From Odontesthes bonariensis (taxonomy: Eukaryota > Chordata > Actinopteri > Atheriniformes > Atherinopsidae), in contig NC_134509.1 of assembly GCF_027942865.1 (NCBI RefSeq), forward strand, positions 10,313,754-10,377,753: 64,000 nt of DNA, written 5' to 3'. The notes beneath the pieces were generated by a model. The model saw only the letters and a list, made by a program, of their open reading frames with translations. It did not search any database and had not been told where the DNA came from. Shown here piece by piece: positions 12,501 through 33,219 of this stretch (the stretch's first letter is position 1; every line of letters begins with the position of its first letter). The position numbers and the translations under genes were made by a program.

Positions 12501-15500
12501 GACAGCACATAAACTAAAGAAGCACAAACAACTATTGCTCGGAGATTCTTGTTTTTTAAGTTGTCGTCATGATTTCAAAAGGCAACCAAATCCATCGGTA
12601 TGAAATACAGAGAAACAACATTTACCCAGGCTTTTGACTCAAAACCTAACACAGCTGTACTTCAATTCACTATAATAAGTACTTGAGGATACATGACACG
12701 TAGTGCTTCAAACTGTGAAAGTGAAACATTTCATATCTGTGTTTGAGAGGGAAACATGTCATTGTGTCAGGGTTGAAGTGGTTGTTATTATTACATCTAG
12801 TATTTACTATACCTGCACAGATTGTTCTCGGTAGCATACTTCCTATGGAGGTGTTGAGAAGGTCAGGCACAACCACCATTATACCATAGATTCCATAAGG
12901 CTTTTGACAAAAAACTGTGATTATATACTGACCCACATACTGTGAGGCATAGATTGTTCAAGGCAGGAATCCCCCAGGACTGCTTCTCCACAGCGTAAAG
13001 GCCGCTCAGCCAAAAATTATACACTACCCTGGGGCGAGTGTGAAAATTCTGTTAGCCTGAAAATCATAGAATCAATTGCCAAAACAGGTCTGTTATTCCT
13101 GAAAGCTGCCTTTGTTACTGGTATTTGACCGTTTCAGCAGTTACTTACATGATTCAGTAGTTTAAATTACTTTCCGTCCTCAACAGATTTTGCTATAGTT
13201 GGACTCCCTCTGCAGTCCTGTGACTCAAAGCTCTGATTAAATGTCTGAGCCACTAAATGACCACATGGCTTTATTGAAGTAGCCTTTCACTTCTACAAAG
13301 GCCCAGATAATGAAAACAGAACAAGCCTATTGGTCTGCACACTATCACGCTATAAGCCTGCCTTTTGTCAAACTAATAACACGAGCCATCCCATTGTATC
13401 AGCCTGTTTTAATAATTGCCATGGGGATCAAACAAAACAACTGGGTTGAAGGAAGCATAATGAGAACACGGCTGAATTCATGGATATCCTGTGGTATCCA
13501 AGTACACACTGAGAACATTCACATAGTTTTCTCTTCAAGCTTGGTATTAAGTCAAAATAAACTCTATGGGTCCTGTGTGTTTAATTCCAGCATATTTCAA
13601 ACTGTATGTTTAATTTAAAGACTGGGATGTGCTCATTTTGCAAGACTGAGAGGGGAGAGTTTTAGCTGCAGCATGCACCCTTTTCCCATGAAGCCAGCAT
13701 GTTTCTGAATGAGTTGGTGGAGACAAAAAAAAAAAAAAAAAAATTTGCCTAAAAGAAAAGTTAAATTCGCTGAGTAAGTAGAAACATGACTCAAAATTAA
13801 GGCTGAAATAGTTTAAGAAATCAAATAATTCCATGTTGAAAACCTACACACTTTTTCCAGTTTTGCTACTGCATAGATGCATCTATTGAACACCTTATCT
13901 TACGTGCCAGTATCCAGCATGTGTAGCTTGTAGACACCATGAGGTAGCATAGGTTTTTCTGCTTCAACCTGTGAGTGTCCTCTGCTTTTCCGCAGGGGGC
14001 GGTCACGTAGACTTCGAGGATTTCTGCGAGTTGATGGGGCCAAGGATGTTGGCGGAGACGGCTCATATGGTCGGTCTGAAGGAGCTCCGCTCTGCCTTCA
14101 GACAGGTAGGGGGACTCAAGCAAGCGCCTGTGACAAAATATGGCTTAAAGTTGTAAAACTTTGCCAAAAATTCTTTGAATTGCTCTTTTCCGCAGGCAAA
14201 ATAATTGTACAACATACATCCTTAAAACTGTACAAGTTTATGGATTTTTGGGGATCAATACAGGATCAAAATTGTAAGCACCTGCTCAAAAACTCCCCAC
14301 TGTTAAAGACTCAAAGTTCCAAAATATCAACTAATTGGCCGAGGTCTCTGAGCTTTCATTGATTATGATTATCAGCTTCTCTGTGCAAACATCAAAAAGG
14401 TTTTGTTTGACTTCACTTTTTGGACTCATCAACACACAGTACAGTGTGAAAGTCTTAGGCTGGGTACATGGTTTCCATGTCTGCATGGTAAGCAGTCCTA
14501 TTCCTACAACCTTTCTGGTGCAGCGGTAACTAAACACGGGCATGTACATGGTCTGCAATACATTGTTTGACATGTCCATGTGGCAATTCTCCTGTAAAGT
14601 CCATCCATCCATCCATCATCTTCCGCTGGTCTGGGGATCGGGTCGCGGGGGCAGCAGCTTGAGCAAAGAGACCCAGACGTCCCTGTCCCCGGCCACTTCC
14701 TCCAGCTCTTCTGGGGGGACCCCGAGGCGTTCCCAGGCCAGCCGAGAGACATAGTCTCTCCAACGTGTCCTGGGTCTTCCCCGGGGCCTCCTCCCAGTGG
14801 GACGGGCCCGGAACACCTCACCGGGGAGGCGTCCAGGAGGCATTCTCACTAGATGCCCGAGCCACCTCATCTGACTCCTCTCGATGCGGAGGAGCAGCGG
14901 TTCTACTCCGAGCCCCTCCCGGATGACCGAGCTTCTCACCCTATCTCTAAGGGAGAGCCCAGACACCCTGCGGAGGAAACTCATTTCGGCCGCTTGTATT
15001 CGCGATCTCGTTCTTTCGGTCACTACCCACAGCTCGTGACCATAGATGAGGATAGGAACATAGATTGACCGGTAAATCGAGAGCTTCGCCTTCTGGCTCA
15101 GCTCCTTCTTCACCACAACGGGCCGGTGCAGAGCCCGCATCACTGCAGACGCCGCACCGATCCGTCTGTCAATCTCCTGCTCCATTCGTCCCTCACTCGT
15201 GAACAAGACCCCGAGATACTTGAACTCCTCCACTTGGGGAAGGATCTCATTCCCGACCCGGAGAGGGCATTCCACCCTTTTCCGGCTGAGGACCATGGTC
15301 TCAGATTTGGAGGTGCTGATTCTCATCCCAGCCGCTTCACACTCGGTTGCGAACCGCTCCAGTGAGAGCTGAAGGTCACGGCCTGACGACGCCAACAGAA
15401 CCAAATCGTCCGCAAAAAGCAGAGACCCGATTCTGAGGTCGCCAAACCGGACCCCCTCAACGCCCTGGCTGCGCCTAGAAATTCTGTCCATAAAAATTAT

Positions 15501-18500
15501 GAACAGAATCGGTGACAAAGGGCAGCCCTGACGGAGTCCAACCCTCACAGGAAACATGTCCGATTTACTGCCGGCAATGCGGACCAAACTCTGACACCGG
15601 TCATACAGGGACCGAACAGCCTGTATCAAGGAGTCCGGCACTCCATACTCCCGGAGCACCCCCCACAAGAGTCCCCGAGGGACACGGTCGAACGCCTTCT
15701 CCAAGTCCACAAAACACATGTAGACCGGTTGGGCGAACTCCCATGCACCCTCCAGGATCCTGCGGAGGGTATAGAGCTGGTCCACTGTTCCACGGCCAGG
15801 ACGAAAACCACACTGCACCTCCTGAATCCGAGATTCGACTATCCGTCGGACCCTCCTCTCCAGTACCCCCGAATAGACCTTACCAGGGAGGCTGAGGAGT
15901 GTGATCCCCCTATAGTTGGAACACACCCTCCGGTCCCCCTTTTTAAAGAGGGGGACCACCACCCCAATCTGCCAGTCCAGAGGCACTGCCCCCGATGTCC
16001 ACGCGATGCTGCAGAGGCGTGTCAACCAAGACAGCCCCACAACATCCAGAGCCTTGAGGAACTCAGGACGGACCTCATCCACCCCCGGGGCCTTGCCACC
16101 GAGGAGTTTTTTGACCACCTCGGCGACCTCAGCCCCAGAGATGGGAGGTCCCACGTCCGAGCTCCTCAACTCTGCTTCCTCATCGGAAGGCGTGTCGGTA
16201 GGATTGAGGAGGTCCTCGAAGTACTCCCCCCACCGACTCACGACGTCCCTAGTAGAAGTCAGCAGAGCCCCGCCCTCACCATACACGGTGTTGACGGTGC
16301 CCCGCTTCCCCCCCCTGAGCCGCCGGATGGCGGACCAGAATCTCCTCGAGGCCGTCCGGAAGTCGTTCTCCATGGCCTCCCCGAACTCCTCCCAAGCCCG
16401 AGTTTTTGCCTCAGCAACCGCCGAGGCTGCGTTCCGCTTGGCCTGTCGGTACCCATCAGCTGCTTCCAGAGTCCCACTGGCCAAAAAGGCCCGATAGGAC
16501 TCCTTCTTCAGCTTGACGGCTTCCCTCACCACTGGTGTCCACCAGCGGGTTCGGGGATTGCCGCCACGACAGGCACCGACCACCTTGCGGCCACAGCTCC
16601 TCAACAATGGAGGCACGGAACATTGCCCATTCGGGCTCAATGTCCCCCACCTCCCTCGGGACATGGTTGAAGCTCTATCGGAGGTGGGAGTTGAAACTCC
16701 TCCTTACAGGGGATTCCGCCAGCCGTTCCCAACAGACCCTCACAATACGTTTGGGCCTGCCAGGTCTGACCGGCTTCCTCCCCCACCAGCGGAGCCAACT
16801 CACCACCAGGTGGTGATCAGTTGACAGCTCCGCCCCTCTCTTCACCCGAGTGTCCAGGACATACGGCCGCAAGTCCGACGATACAACCACAAAGTCGATC
16901 ATCGAGCTGCGGCCTAGGGTGTCCTGGTGCCAAGTGCACATTTGGACACCCTTATGCCTGAACATGGTGTTCGTTATGGACAGTCCGTGACGAGCACAGA
17001 AGTCCAACAACAAAACACCACTCTGATTCAGATCGGGGGGGCCGTTCCTCCCAATCACGCCCCTCCAGGTCTCACTGTCATTGCCCACGTGAGCATTGAA
17101 GTCTCCCAGCAGGACGAGGGAGTCTCCCGGAGGAGCACTCTCCAGTGCCTCCTCCAGGGACTCCAAAAAGGGTGGGTACTCTGAACTGCCGTTCGGTGCA
17201 TAAGCACAAACAACAGTCAGGACCCGTCCCCCCACCCTAAGGCGGAGGGAGGCTACCCTCTCGTCTACCGGGGTGAACCCCAATGTACAGGCGCACAGCC
17301 GGGGGGCAATAAGTATGCCCACACCTGCTCTACGCCTCTCACCGTGGGCAACTCCAGAGTGGAAGAGAGTCCACCCCCTCTCGAGGAGGCTGGTTCCGGA
17401 GCCCAAGCCATGTGTCGAGGTGAGTCTGACTATATCTAGCCGGAACCGCTCAGCCTCGCGCACCAGCTCAGGCTCCTTCCCCAGCAGAGAGGTGACGTTC
17501 CACGTCCCAAGAGCCAGCTTCAGTAGCCGAGGATCAGACCGCCAAGGTCCCCGCCTTCGGCTGCCGCCCAGCTCACACTGCACCCGACCCCCATGGCCCC
17601 TCCCACGGGTGGTGAGCCCGTAGGAAGGGGGACCCGTGCCGTTTCTTCGGGCTGTGCCCGACCGAGCCCCACGGGCACAGACCCGGCCACCAGGCGCTCG
17701 CCGGCGGGCCCCACCCCTGGGCCTGGCTCCAGGGGGGGGCCCCGGTGACCCGCGTCCGGGCAAGGGAACACGGTATCCAAAAATATTACTCATCATAGGG
17801 GTTTTGTGAGCTGTGCTTTGTCTGGTCCCTCATCTAGGATCTGTTTGCCATGGGTGACCCTACCAGGGGCTTAAAGCCCCAGACAACATAGCTCCCAGAC
17901 TCATTGGGGCACGCAAACCCCCCCACCACGGTAAGGTGACAGCTCTTTCCTCCAAACAAGCGTACATGTTGTTCTTCTGCATATTTTTTCTTTGTATGGA
18001 AGAGAAGAAATTGGTTTGAATAATCAGTAAAGTCACAGGAACCAACAAGGCACAGGCCTGCTGTGAACTGAAAATTGCTGGAACACCAGAGTCACTGCCT
18101 GTTACATGGCCAGTGGCAGAAAGGATGCTTTCCAAGAAAAAAGCTGCTTCTCCAAAACCAACACACCCTTAAGCATCACCAAAGTTTGCAGCTGAACACA
18201 TGGACAAAGAAAAAGCCTTACAGGGTAAAGTTTTATCATCACATAGGGCAAAGATTCGGTTGTTTGGTCAAAATGTCCATGGGTATGATTATTGGATTAA
18301 AGGGGAGCAATTTGACCCTGAGAACATGTATCCAACAGGTACATGTGCTTAAAAGTCAGCTATCTGCCTGGGAAATCAAAAGATTTCGTTAAACTCTTTC
18401 AATTCTAATGAGAAGAGTGCTCAGAGATACAACCACTGCTCTGCCAGAGGGTTGTAACAAAAATAGTCTGGTCAGGATACAGTTTGACATTCAGCCAAAT

Positions 18501-20960
18501 ATTAGATGTGCCACATTTAAACACTGGTTTCATACAGTAGTTTATGTATAACGTCAACCTTGTGTGATTTTAGTTTAGCCTCATCTCTCTAGTTTGGCTA
18601 CTTGTCTCCTACGAACAGTATTTGCTACTGAGCACACACAGCAAAAACATCTCTGGAGCCCTAAAACACCTTGTGTACCTTTAAAAACATGTGTCATCCT
18701 GTCATCCATTTTTGTCATTTCCCCGTTGTACCTTCTGCCTTCACACATAGGCAGCACGATAAAAGGGTGCTATCAAAGGCCAGCAATTCACACAGTTTGT
18801 ATTTATTTGCAGAGGATAATGAATTGAAACATATGTGGCTTCAGAGCACCGGCTACACTCTGAACAAAGGAGAATTCATTTTTAACTCACTCCAAGGAGT
18901 CACTTAAGAAGTCTCTCTCACTTAACTCTCTTATTGTGAGTCAGCGATGAACCATCTGCAGACACAAGCTGTTTTCACTGTTGCAGGCACCTCATATTCT
19001 CTGTCTGTTACAATTTTGACTTCCATCATATTACTTTTATGGTATTTACGTTTCTCATTGTCCCACATGTTGTTCTTTCATCGCCTGCTCATTGTGTTAT
19101 CTTTACTTCTCCTCATGATATGACCGCGTCCCCCACTCTCATGTGCTCCACTTACCCTACACATGGCAGTTTGACTGTGATGGTGATGGAAAGATCACGC
19201 TGGATGAGCTGAAGGAGGGCACGAAGACCCTTCTTGGAGAGAAGCTGAAAAAAGGCGAGCTGGAGGAGATCCTCGGTGACATTGACCTCAACAAAGATGG
19301 CAGCATTGACTTTGATGGTGAGTGGATGGGAAAAAAAATTGTTTAAAGTTTAAACATTGTTAGCAAAAGAAGAAGTTTAAAAAAAAAAAAAAAAAGTGGG
19401 TTGGGAAACTGTTGGAGGTTGATATGACTCAAATTTTCATTGAAGTCCTAAAGGTTAAGATAACCCATTCAAACAAATCACAGAAATAGCATAGCTCTAT
19501 TGTATACTTGATCAGTATTATAGAAGATTATAAAGGAGATTAATCTTTAACGTTCAGTATTTGGTTTGAGGAATTTAAGCTCATTCTTTTGTGTGAAACA
19601 GTTTCAGCTTTGGAAGTTTTTGGGTCTCCCCACATAAACTTCTGTCGAAGCTTATTTCAGTTGGACTAAAGTCAAAAACTTGCACCTGTTAAACATCCAC
19701 AAATTCAGTCGTTAACTCCATCCACGTCTGTAAGATCAAACAGATGTGGAAGCGCGACTCTTGGGGGAATTCCTGGTGCTGGAAGACGGGTTGACTTGAT
19801 CAATATGTAACATCAGGTGTAAGCCAACGGCATTGCTCTAATTTATTTTAAAAAAGCACAACAGCGTTTGTTATGTGAAAGGTGCGCCGTAGGGAAGACT
19901 GTTGTAGAGGAAGGACAGTGTATCTCAAAGAAATGGGTTGTGGATGAAGGTGACAGAGGGAGAAAATGACCTCGGAATGAGATAGGAAAATGTTGAAATT
20001 GGGAAAGGAGACATAGTTAAGTCAAGGTGGGTTGGCTGAAAAGGCCAATCCAATTTGATCAGCAGTGCATTAGCTCTCCAGTGTACATGCCTGGAGACCT
20101 GTCACACGCTACACACAAAGAAGAGACAGCGCTGTACAACTCAAGGACTCTGCAGGAATTGAAAAACCACGTGCCCCCTCTCGAATAAACAATTCAATGG
20201 CACATAGGCTCACACAATTCTAAAACACACGTGCATGTCAATGTGCACACATCATCGACTCAACGTGCATGACGATGTGATCTTGTCTTAAGCAGTCCAA
20301 TCAATTACGATTACTGGGAACATATGAAAAGGCACGTCAGTCTCAGAGATGATCAATAAGCAGTAGCCTCTCATTATTGTCACTTAGCGAAGAATGTGCA
20401 CCGGCGCATTGCACAGGTTGAAATCAGGTGTCGGGATGACTTACGGAGCGGCTCCCATTACTTTTAAAACACGGTTAATGTGGAATTCAGCTTCAATGCG
20501 AAAACCAATAGATTCACATCTGTTATCGAGGATCTTTCAGGCCATATTAAATAAGAAAGATTTGGGTACAGTAAAACATGCCTCAAGCTATCTGCCTGCA
20601 TGTGCACTGCACATGGATTCATAAGGATTACAATTGTGGGCAAAAACAAGTGGCAATCCACTGACTGCAGTTAATGTATAATATATATTTACTATGAAGT
20701 ATGATTTACATATATATATATATATATGTGTGTGTGTATACAGAAGAAATTAACAAATACATCACATCACCCTGTGAGTGCTAAACCTGGTGATAATGGC
20801 AGCATTGTGTCACTGAAAGTAGTGTTAGTTCCAACTTCATGCTGGCTGGGAATAAGGTGCCAGCATGTTGTTCTTTTAGGATGTCTTGAGTGTGATTAGA
20901 CCCTCTCTGCTGTCTTTCGTCTCTCCTGCAGAGTTTGTTATGATGCTTTCTGCCCGATGA
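1835..20960 (+). CDS. Calcium-binding protein of the CaBP (calmodulin-like) family, 3' four exons
   Basis: The exons are 1835-1865, 2272-2415, 13996-14105, 19170-19317 and 20932-20960 (the last is only the C-terminal 9 codons plus TGA). Phases join cleanly. The product runs from [16 protein letters not shown] to [13 protein letters not shown]. EF-hand 1 has the loop [12 protein letters not shown], with Asp at position 12 as in other CaBPs. EF2 is degenerate ([10 protein letters not shown], no loop acids), which is the hallmark of the CaBP1/2/4/5 group. EF3 ([12 protein letters not shown]) and EF4 ([12 protein letters not shown]) are canonical. The linker [16 protein letters not shown] is a family signature. 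CaBPs regulate Cav1/Cav2 channels and IP3 receptors in neurons and sensory cells (family knowledge). The start codon and N-terminal exon(s) were not found, so the gene is partial here. The exact paralogue (CaBP1, 2, 4 or 5) is not resolved. Introns 2 and 3 are swollen by LINE insertions. Confidence 0.88.
1866..2271 (+). other. CaBP intron (406 bp)
   Basis: The intron lies between the 31-nt exon and the EF1 exon, with GTAAGA donor and TGGCAG acceptor. No repeat or RNA gene was recognised in it. Confidence 0.75.
2272..2415 (+). CDS. CaBP exon: EF-hand 1 and central linker
   Basis: It encodes (E)[15 protein letters not shown] through QQIKMK, with the EF1 calcium loop and the conserved [12 protein letters not shown] segment. 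The donor is GTTAGT. The last base, T, pairs with GG of the next exon to make a Trp codon. Confidence 0.9.
5059..5171 (+). repeat. Left arm of 113-bp perfect inverted repeat
   Basis: It starts AGGAAAATTCTTAG and ends GACCCTTTGT. A base-by-base reading against the reverse complement of 5902-6014 shows no mismatch. It sits upstream of the TATA box in the position expected for part of a U3 region. Confidence 0.9.
5902..6014 (-). repeat. Right arm of 113-bp perfect inverted repeat
   Basis: It starts ACAAAGGGTCACAGG and ends AATTTTCCT. It is identical to the reverse complement of the left arm, with a 730-bp spacer. The flanks outside the arms show no similarity to each other and no obvious target-site duplication. 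Confidence 0.9.
6335..6612 (+). repeat. SINE-like fish interspersed repeat with TG/TA simple-sequence tail
   Basis: It has the recognisable fish-repeat phrase GTGCCCTTGAGCAAGGCACT, then CTCCCCGGGCGC, then GGATGGGTTAAAAGCGGAGG. It ends in a (TG)n(TA)n run and TGACAATAAATCTGATCTT. There is no coding content, and the family name is not certain. Confidence 0.6.
6531..6590. repeat. (TG)n(TA)n microsatellite
   Basis: An uninterrupted TGTGTG block runs into about 24 TA units inside the tail of the SINE-like repeat. It is self-complementary and likely polymorphic. Confidence 0.95.
9561..11870 (-). mobile_element. L2-clade non-LTR retrotransposon (LINE), 5'-truncated and mutated
   Basis: Read on the - strand it ends at 9561-9579 in GCCTT pentanucleotide repeats. 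These follow a tail with GTAAAGCACATTGAGTTGCC and GCTATATAAATAAAGATG, the typical L2 3' end. The preceding coding region holds reverse transcriptase and C-terminal domains. The endonuclease domain is missing, so the copy is 5'-truncated somewhere near 11.87 kb; that boundary is approximate. It lies antisense to the CaBP gene within an intron. Confidence 0.85.
9763..11834 (-). pseudogene. L2-type reverse transcriptase, broken ORF
   Basis: The longest open part (11834 down to 10263, 523 codons) carries the RT motifs: [33 protein letters not shown], the catalytic-region [26 protein letters not shown] and the active-site YADD in [11 protein letters not shown] one-base frameshift near 10293 and an in-frame TAG near 10054 split off the downstream pieces (10263-10054 and 10026-9763), which hold the conserved L2 C-terminal domain ([21 protein letters not shown]). 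The protein is therefore not producible from this copy. Confidence 0.88.
13996..14105 (+). CDS. CaBP exon: degenerate EF-hand 2
   Basis: It encodes (W)[17 protein letters not shown] through RSAFRQ. The acceptor is TTCCGCAG and the donor GTAGGG. The second EF-hand lacks the acidic loop residues, as expected in CaBPs. [14 protein letters not shown] matches the conserved LAETADMIGVKELR block of the family. Confidence 0.9.
14616..16664 (-). pseudogene. Rex3-like reverse transcriptase domain (open part of a broken ORF)
   Basis: The frame is open for 682 codons, but its first Met is probably not a real start. True homology appears to begin around [19 protein letters not shown], because the first 20-odd residues are in the wrong frame. 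Motifs in order: [66 protein letters not shown], the active site FADD in [10 protein letters not shown], and a C-terminal WLGHLVRMP block. It is separated from the endonuclease part by a frameshift near 16605. Confidence 0.85.
16675..17796 (-). pseudogene. Rex3-like AP endonuclease domain (open part of a broken ORF)
   Basis: A 373-codon frame. Endonuclease signatures are [62 protein letters not shown] and the terminal STDHHLVV with catalytic Asp-His. It stops at an in-frame TAG (16675-16677), beyond which the same frame continues with recognisable element sequence. An N-terminal Pro/Arg/Gly-rich stretch precedes the domain. Confidence 0.85.
18090..18350 (+). pseudogene. Tc1/mariner-type transposase relic
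   Basis: Reading across frames gives [20 protein letters not shown] and [15 protein letters not shown]. These correspond to the middle of the Tc1 DDE domain (around ESK-LFG and W-K-GE--PKN--PT). The relic is frameshifted, short and has no terminal inverted repeats that I could find. Confidence 0.65.
19170..19317 (+). CDS. CaBP exon: EF-hand 3 and most of EF-hand 4
   Basis: It starts at [13 protein letters not shown] directly after the acceptor ATGGCAG and ends within [11 protein letters not shown] at donor GTGAGT. Both loops have acidic residues at positions 1, 3, 5 and 12, so both should bind calcium. Confidence 0.93.
19318..20931 (+). other. CaBP last intron
   Basis: It contains a poly(A) run at 19379-19396 and a (TA)n(TG)n microsatellite at 20708-20740. 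No other feature was recognised. Confidence 0.75.
20708..20740. repeat. (TA)n(TG)n microsatellite
   Basis: A short compound dinucleotide repeat in the last CaBP intron. Confidence 0.9.
20932..20960 (+). CDS. CaBP terminal exon
   Basis: After acceptor CTCCTGCAG, the exon supplies AG to complete Glu at position 12 of EF4, then FVMMLSAR and TGA. This matches the EFV-MMS(R) ending of CaBPs, with Ala-Arg in place of Arg alone. Confidence 0.88.
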
Positions 20961-21610
20961 CCTCTGACGGAAGACGACGGAACAGGATTCAGGAGCCGTG
21001 GACCACGAAGTCACGACCTCTGTCTGCTTCCTTCTGTCGCAACCTAGTCTCTCTGTGATTTCATACTGTATCATTTGTGACCAGACTGTAAAATTAACAT
21101 GTAAAAAAAAAAAAAAAAGTCCTTATGCTTTTCTATCAAAAAGCTGAGGTTGAGTAAGTGCAGTGGGTAAAGGGTGAGTTATGAAACGCTCAACTGTAAC
21201 AAAAATGCTGCATGGTTGCCACCGTGTGGCTCAGAAATTCACAGCTCATCAACACTCCTGCTTTTATTTTATTTTAATTAAACAGCAGATGTCTAACAAT
21301 GTTTTTTCTAAGGATAGTGTTTCTCTCAGAATGAATGTGTCACTTTAAAATGGTTTTTGCATTCATAATTTTACCCAAGTGGGTTATCACATTTGCTCCG
21401 AGACTTATTTAGTCTTTTCTTAATCACACACGTGCATAATCTGTTGATACTGTTGCAGATATATATATATATCTCTATTTTAACTCTGCGTTGCTTTGTC
21501 TGCGACACCAAGAGAAACGTTCCCAAGAGAAACGTGCTGTATGTTTTACTGCTCATCTTGTTTCCTTATAAACTTGAGAAGAAAACGAAAGGAACACCAA
21601 GGCTAATGTT
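20961..21610 (+). other. CaBP 3' UTR and short convergent intergenic gap
   Basis: The 3' UTR begins here. A weak poly(A) signal variant ATTAAA is at 21277-21282, but an internal poly(A) run at 21103-21118 makes the true end unclear. The gap to the presumed lonrf1 3' end is only a few hundred bases. Confidence 0.4.
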
Positions 21611-21626
21611 GAAAAAAAAAAGTGCA

Positions 21627-21632
21627 TTTATT
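21627..21632 (-). promoter_or_regulatory. lonrf1: Candidate poly(A) signal of lonrf1
   Basis: AATAAA on the - strand (TTTATT on +) lies about 1.75 kb past the lonrf1 stop codon. It would give a long 3' UTR with several U- and A-rich runs. It is one of few canonical signals in the stretch; usage is inferred. Confidence 0.4.
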
Positions 21633-23376
21633 ATTGAAAAATTGATAACTTAGAACATCGGAGCAAAAAGCAAGAGTCGTCCCAAAAAAAAAAGAAAAAA
21701 AAAAGCCTTTATACAAATGGTTTACATATAACAGCTTTTTTTTTTTTAATGTTTTTTTTTTTTTCCTCATCTTCTTACAGATACTGTGAACACGTTAGCT
21801 CAGACTGAGAAAACAATGAAAAAGAAAAACATTCATGCTATGGCAAAAAAAACAGGGAATGGTAACCAAGCCAACGCATCGGCTCCGCGATGCGAAGTGG
21901 TGTAAGGCAAATGCAGTCCCCAGATTGAGGCAATGCAGGTACCCCCTCTCTCCTCCAAGCAGACAAGAGCAGCTTTTTATGAAGAGCAACACTCCCCCAC
22001 CCCCTTCAACGTGTACATGATGGTTTTTTTTTTTTCTGGTTTTGTCACAATATTGCAAGATCTCCCCCGTTAGTATTTCTGAAACTAAATCAGTCAGAAT
22101 GTATAAATGTATTTTTTTTTCCTAATAAAAAAGAAATAATAATTTCAATGGGAAACTGAACTTTTGGTTTAAGGGAGAGGTGTTTTAATACAACACCGTA
22201 TAATTGCATTTCAATTTTCACTGCAAAAATCCCTCCACTCCTGGGAGAATTTCAGGAGTCCGTGAGAGACGAAACGTGTGGAAGATAGGGCTTTTTTGTC
22301 AAAAGGTTAACGGTGCGCCAACCAGAAAGGACCAGGCCAACCCTTAGCCCATCACAGGAAGAAATACTAAAACAAACAAAAAAGTAATAATAAAATTTTC
22401 AGGTCACACTCTTCACATTTAAAAAAAAACTGGAAGAAACTCAAAAAAGTAAACAAAAAACAGGGGGAAGAAATTCAGATTATCGCAACCTACTAACGTG
22501 AAAGTCCTTTACCACTCTGCAGAGGCAGCAATGGAAGTTGTGCGTGTTAAGCATGAGAGAAAAGAGAAGAAAACTTTTTTTTTTTTTTTTTTTCTGAAAA
22601 GCGTTAATACTTTCATCAGTGCTTGGTACACATACACCAGCTTTTAGTTGCACATATCTCCTCGCAATGGTTCCTCTAAACCAGACTGGATTCAACCTTG
22701 GAGCATCTTGGATCCCTGTAAAGTGCCGTGTAAATAGTGTGTGAAACCCCCGCCATCGCTTTTTTTGGGCTTTCAGCATTTAGGATTTTATTTCATGGAA
22801 TCACTTGACCTTCCCTCCACTAACACAGGAGGAGACAACATTTTTTTTTTCTTCATTCAACTAGTCTGACCAGAGATGATGCCAAAAAAACACGTTAAAG
22901 TCTCCTCACCTCAGTTCCACATGTACCAATCGTAAAAAAAAAAAAACACTGACACGCAAACGCGATCGTTAGAGACTCTGCTCTCTCATCTTCAATAAGA
23001 TCAATAGTGCTTTCTTTTTTTCGCCCTCCATGCTCATTAAGGAAGTTCTTCTGGAAAATGAAATGCATTAAAGCAGATTACATTATTTGCATCATCACGT
23101 TTTTCTTTTTTCTTTCTTTAAATCATTTTTTTCCGGAACAATTATGCGTCAATGAGGGTGTCCCTGAGGTGGTGTGGCCTTATCTCTGGTTTAATTGATC
23201 CACAATTTAAGTATGTTGCAGATTTGCACTAAACACGTAGATTTCATATAAAGAACGGTGAAAGGAAATGTGATGCGTTCAAGCTAGTAGTCGAGACAGA
23301 AGTCGGTGAGATGCTGATTGACGGTTTCCTAAATGTCTCATCAAAGTCCAAACGGATGCTCTATTGTAGGGAAGCT
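21633..23376 (-). other. lonrf1: Presumed lonrf1 3' UTR
   Basis: There is no splice-site-linked coding block. It is rich in A and T homopolymers (for example 21735-21765, 22577-22593 and 22936-22946). Its extent depends on the poly(A) signal at 21627-21632. Confidence 0.4.

Positions 23377-33219
<9,843 letters not shown>

Larger units (their letters stand above)
2416..13995 (+). other. CaBP large intron (about 11.6 kb)
   Basis: It contains the LTR-like fragment in inverted repeats (5059-6014), a SINE-like repeat with a TA microsatellite (6335-6612) and an L2-type LINE (9561-11870). The remainder (2.4-5.0, 6.6-9.5 and 11.9-14.0 kb) is AT-rich DNA with short poly(A/T) runs such as 13724-13742. 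I see no gene in it. Confidence 0.7.
14600..17945 (-). mobile_element. Rex3-like RTE-clade LINE, near full length
   Basis: This is a GC-rich element in an AT-rich intron, read on the - strand. It ends at about 14600 in GATG/GGAT repeats directly after the RT stop. A GATG tail and very short 3' UTR are typical of Rex3 elements of teleosts. The 5' part holds an apurinic/apyrimidinic endonuclease domain and the 3' part a reverse transcriptase. The 5' boundary near 17945, after a leader with GCTGTCACCTTACCGTGG, is approximate. The size of about 3.3 kb suggests a nearly complete copy. It is antisense to the host gene. Confidence 0.85.
14106..19169 (+). other. CaBP intron (about 5.1 kb)
   Basis: It is largely occupied by the Rex3-like LINE (14600-17945) and a Tc1 transposase relic (about 18090-18350). 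The remainder, 14.1-14.6 and 18.35-19.17 kb, shows no recognisable feature. Confidence 0.75.

Noticed and set aside
15729..16670. Long open frame of 313 codons on the + strand, and other + strand frames within 14.8-17.6 kb
   Set aside because: They lie antisense to the Rex3-like LINE. The GC-rich coding sequence leaves antisense frames open; none shows domain motifs.
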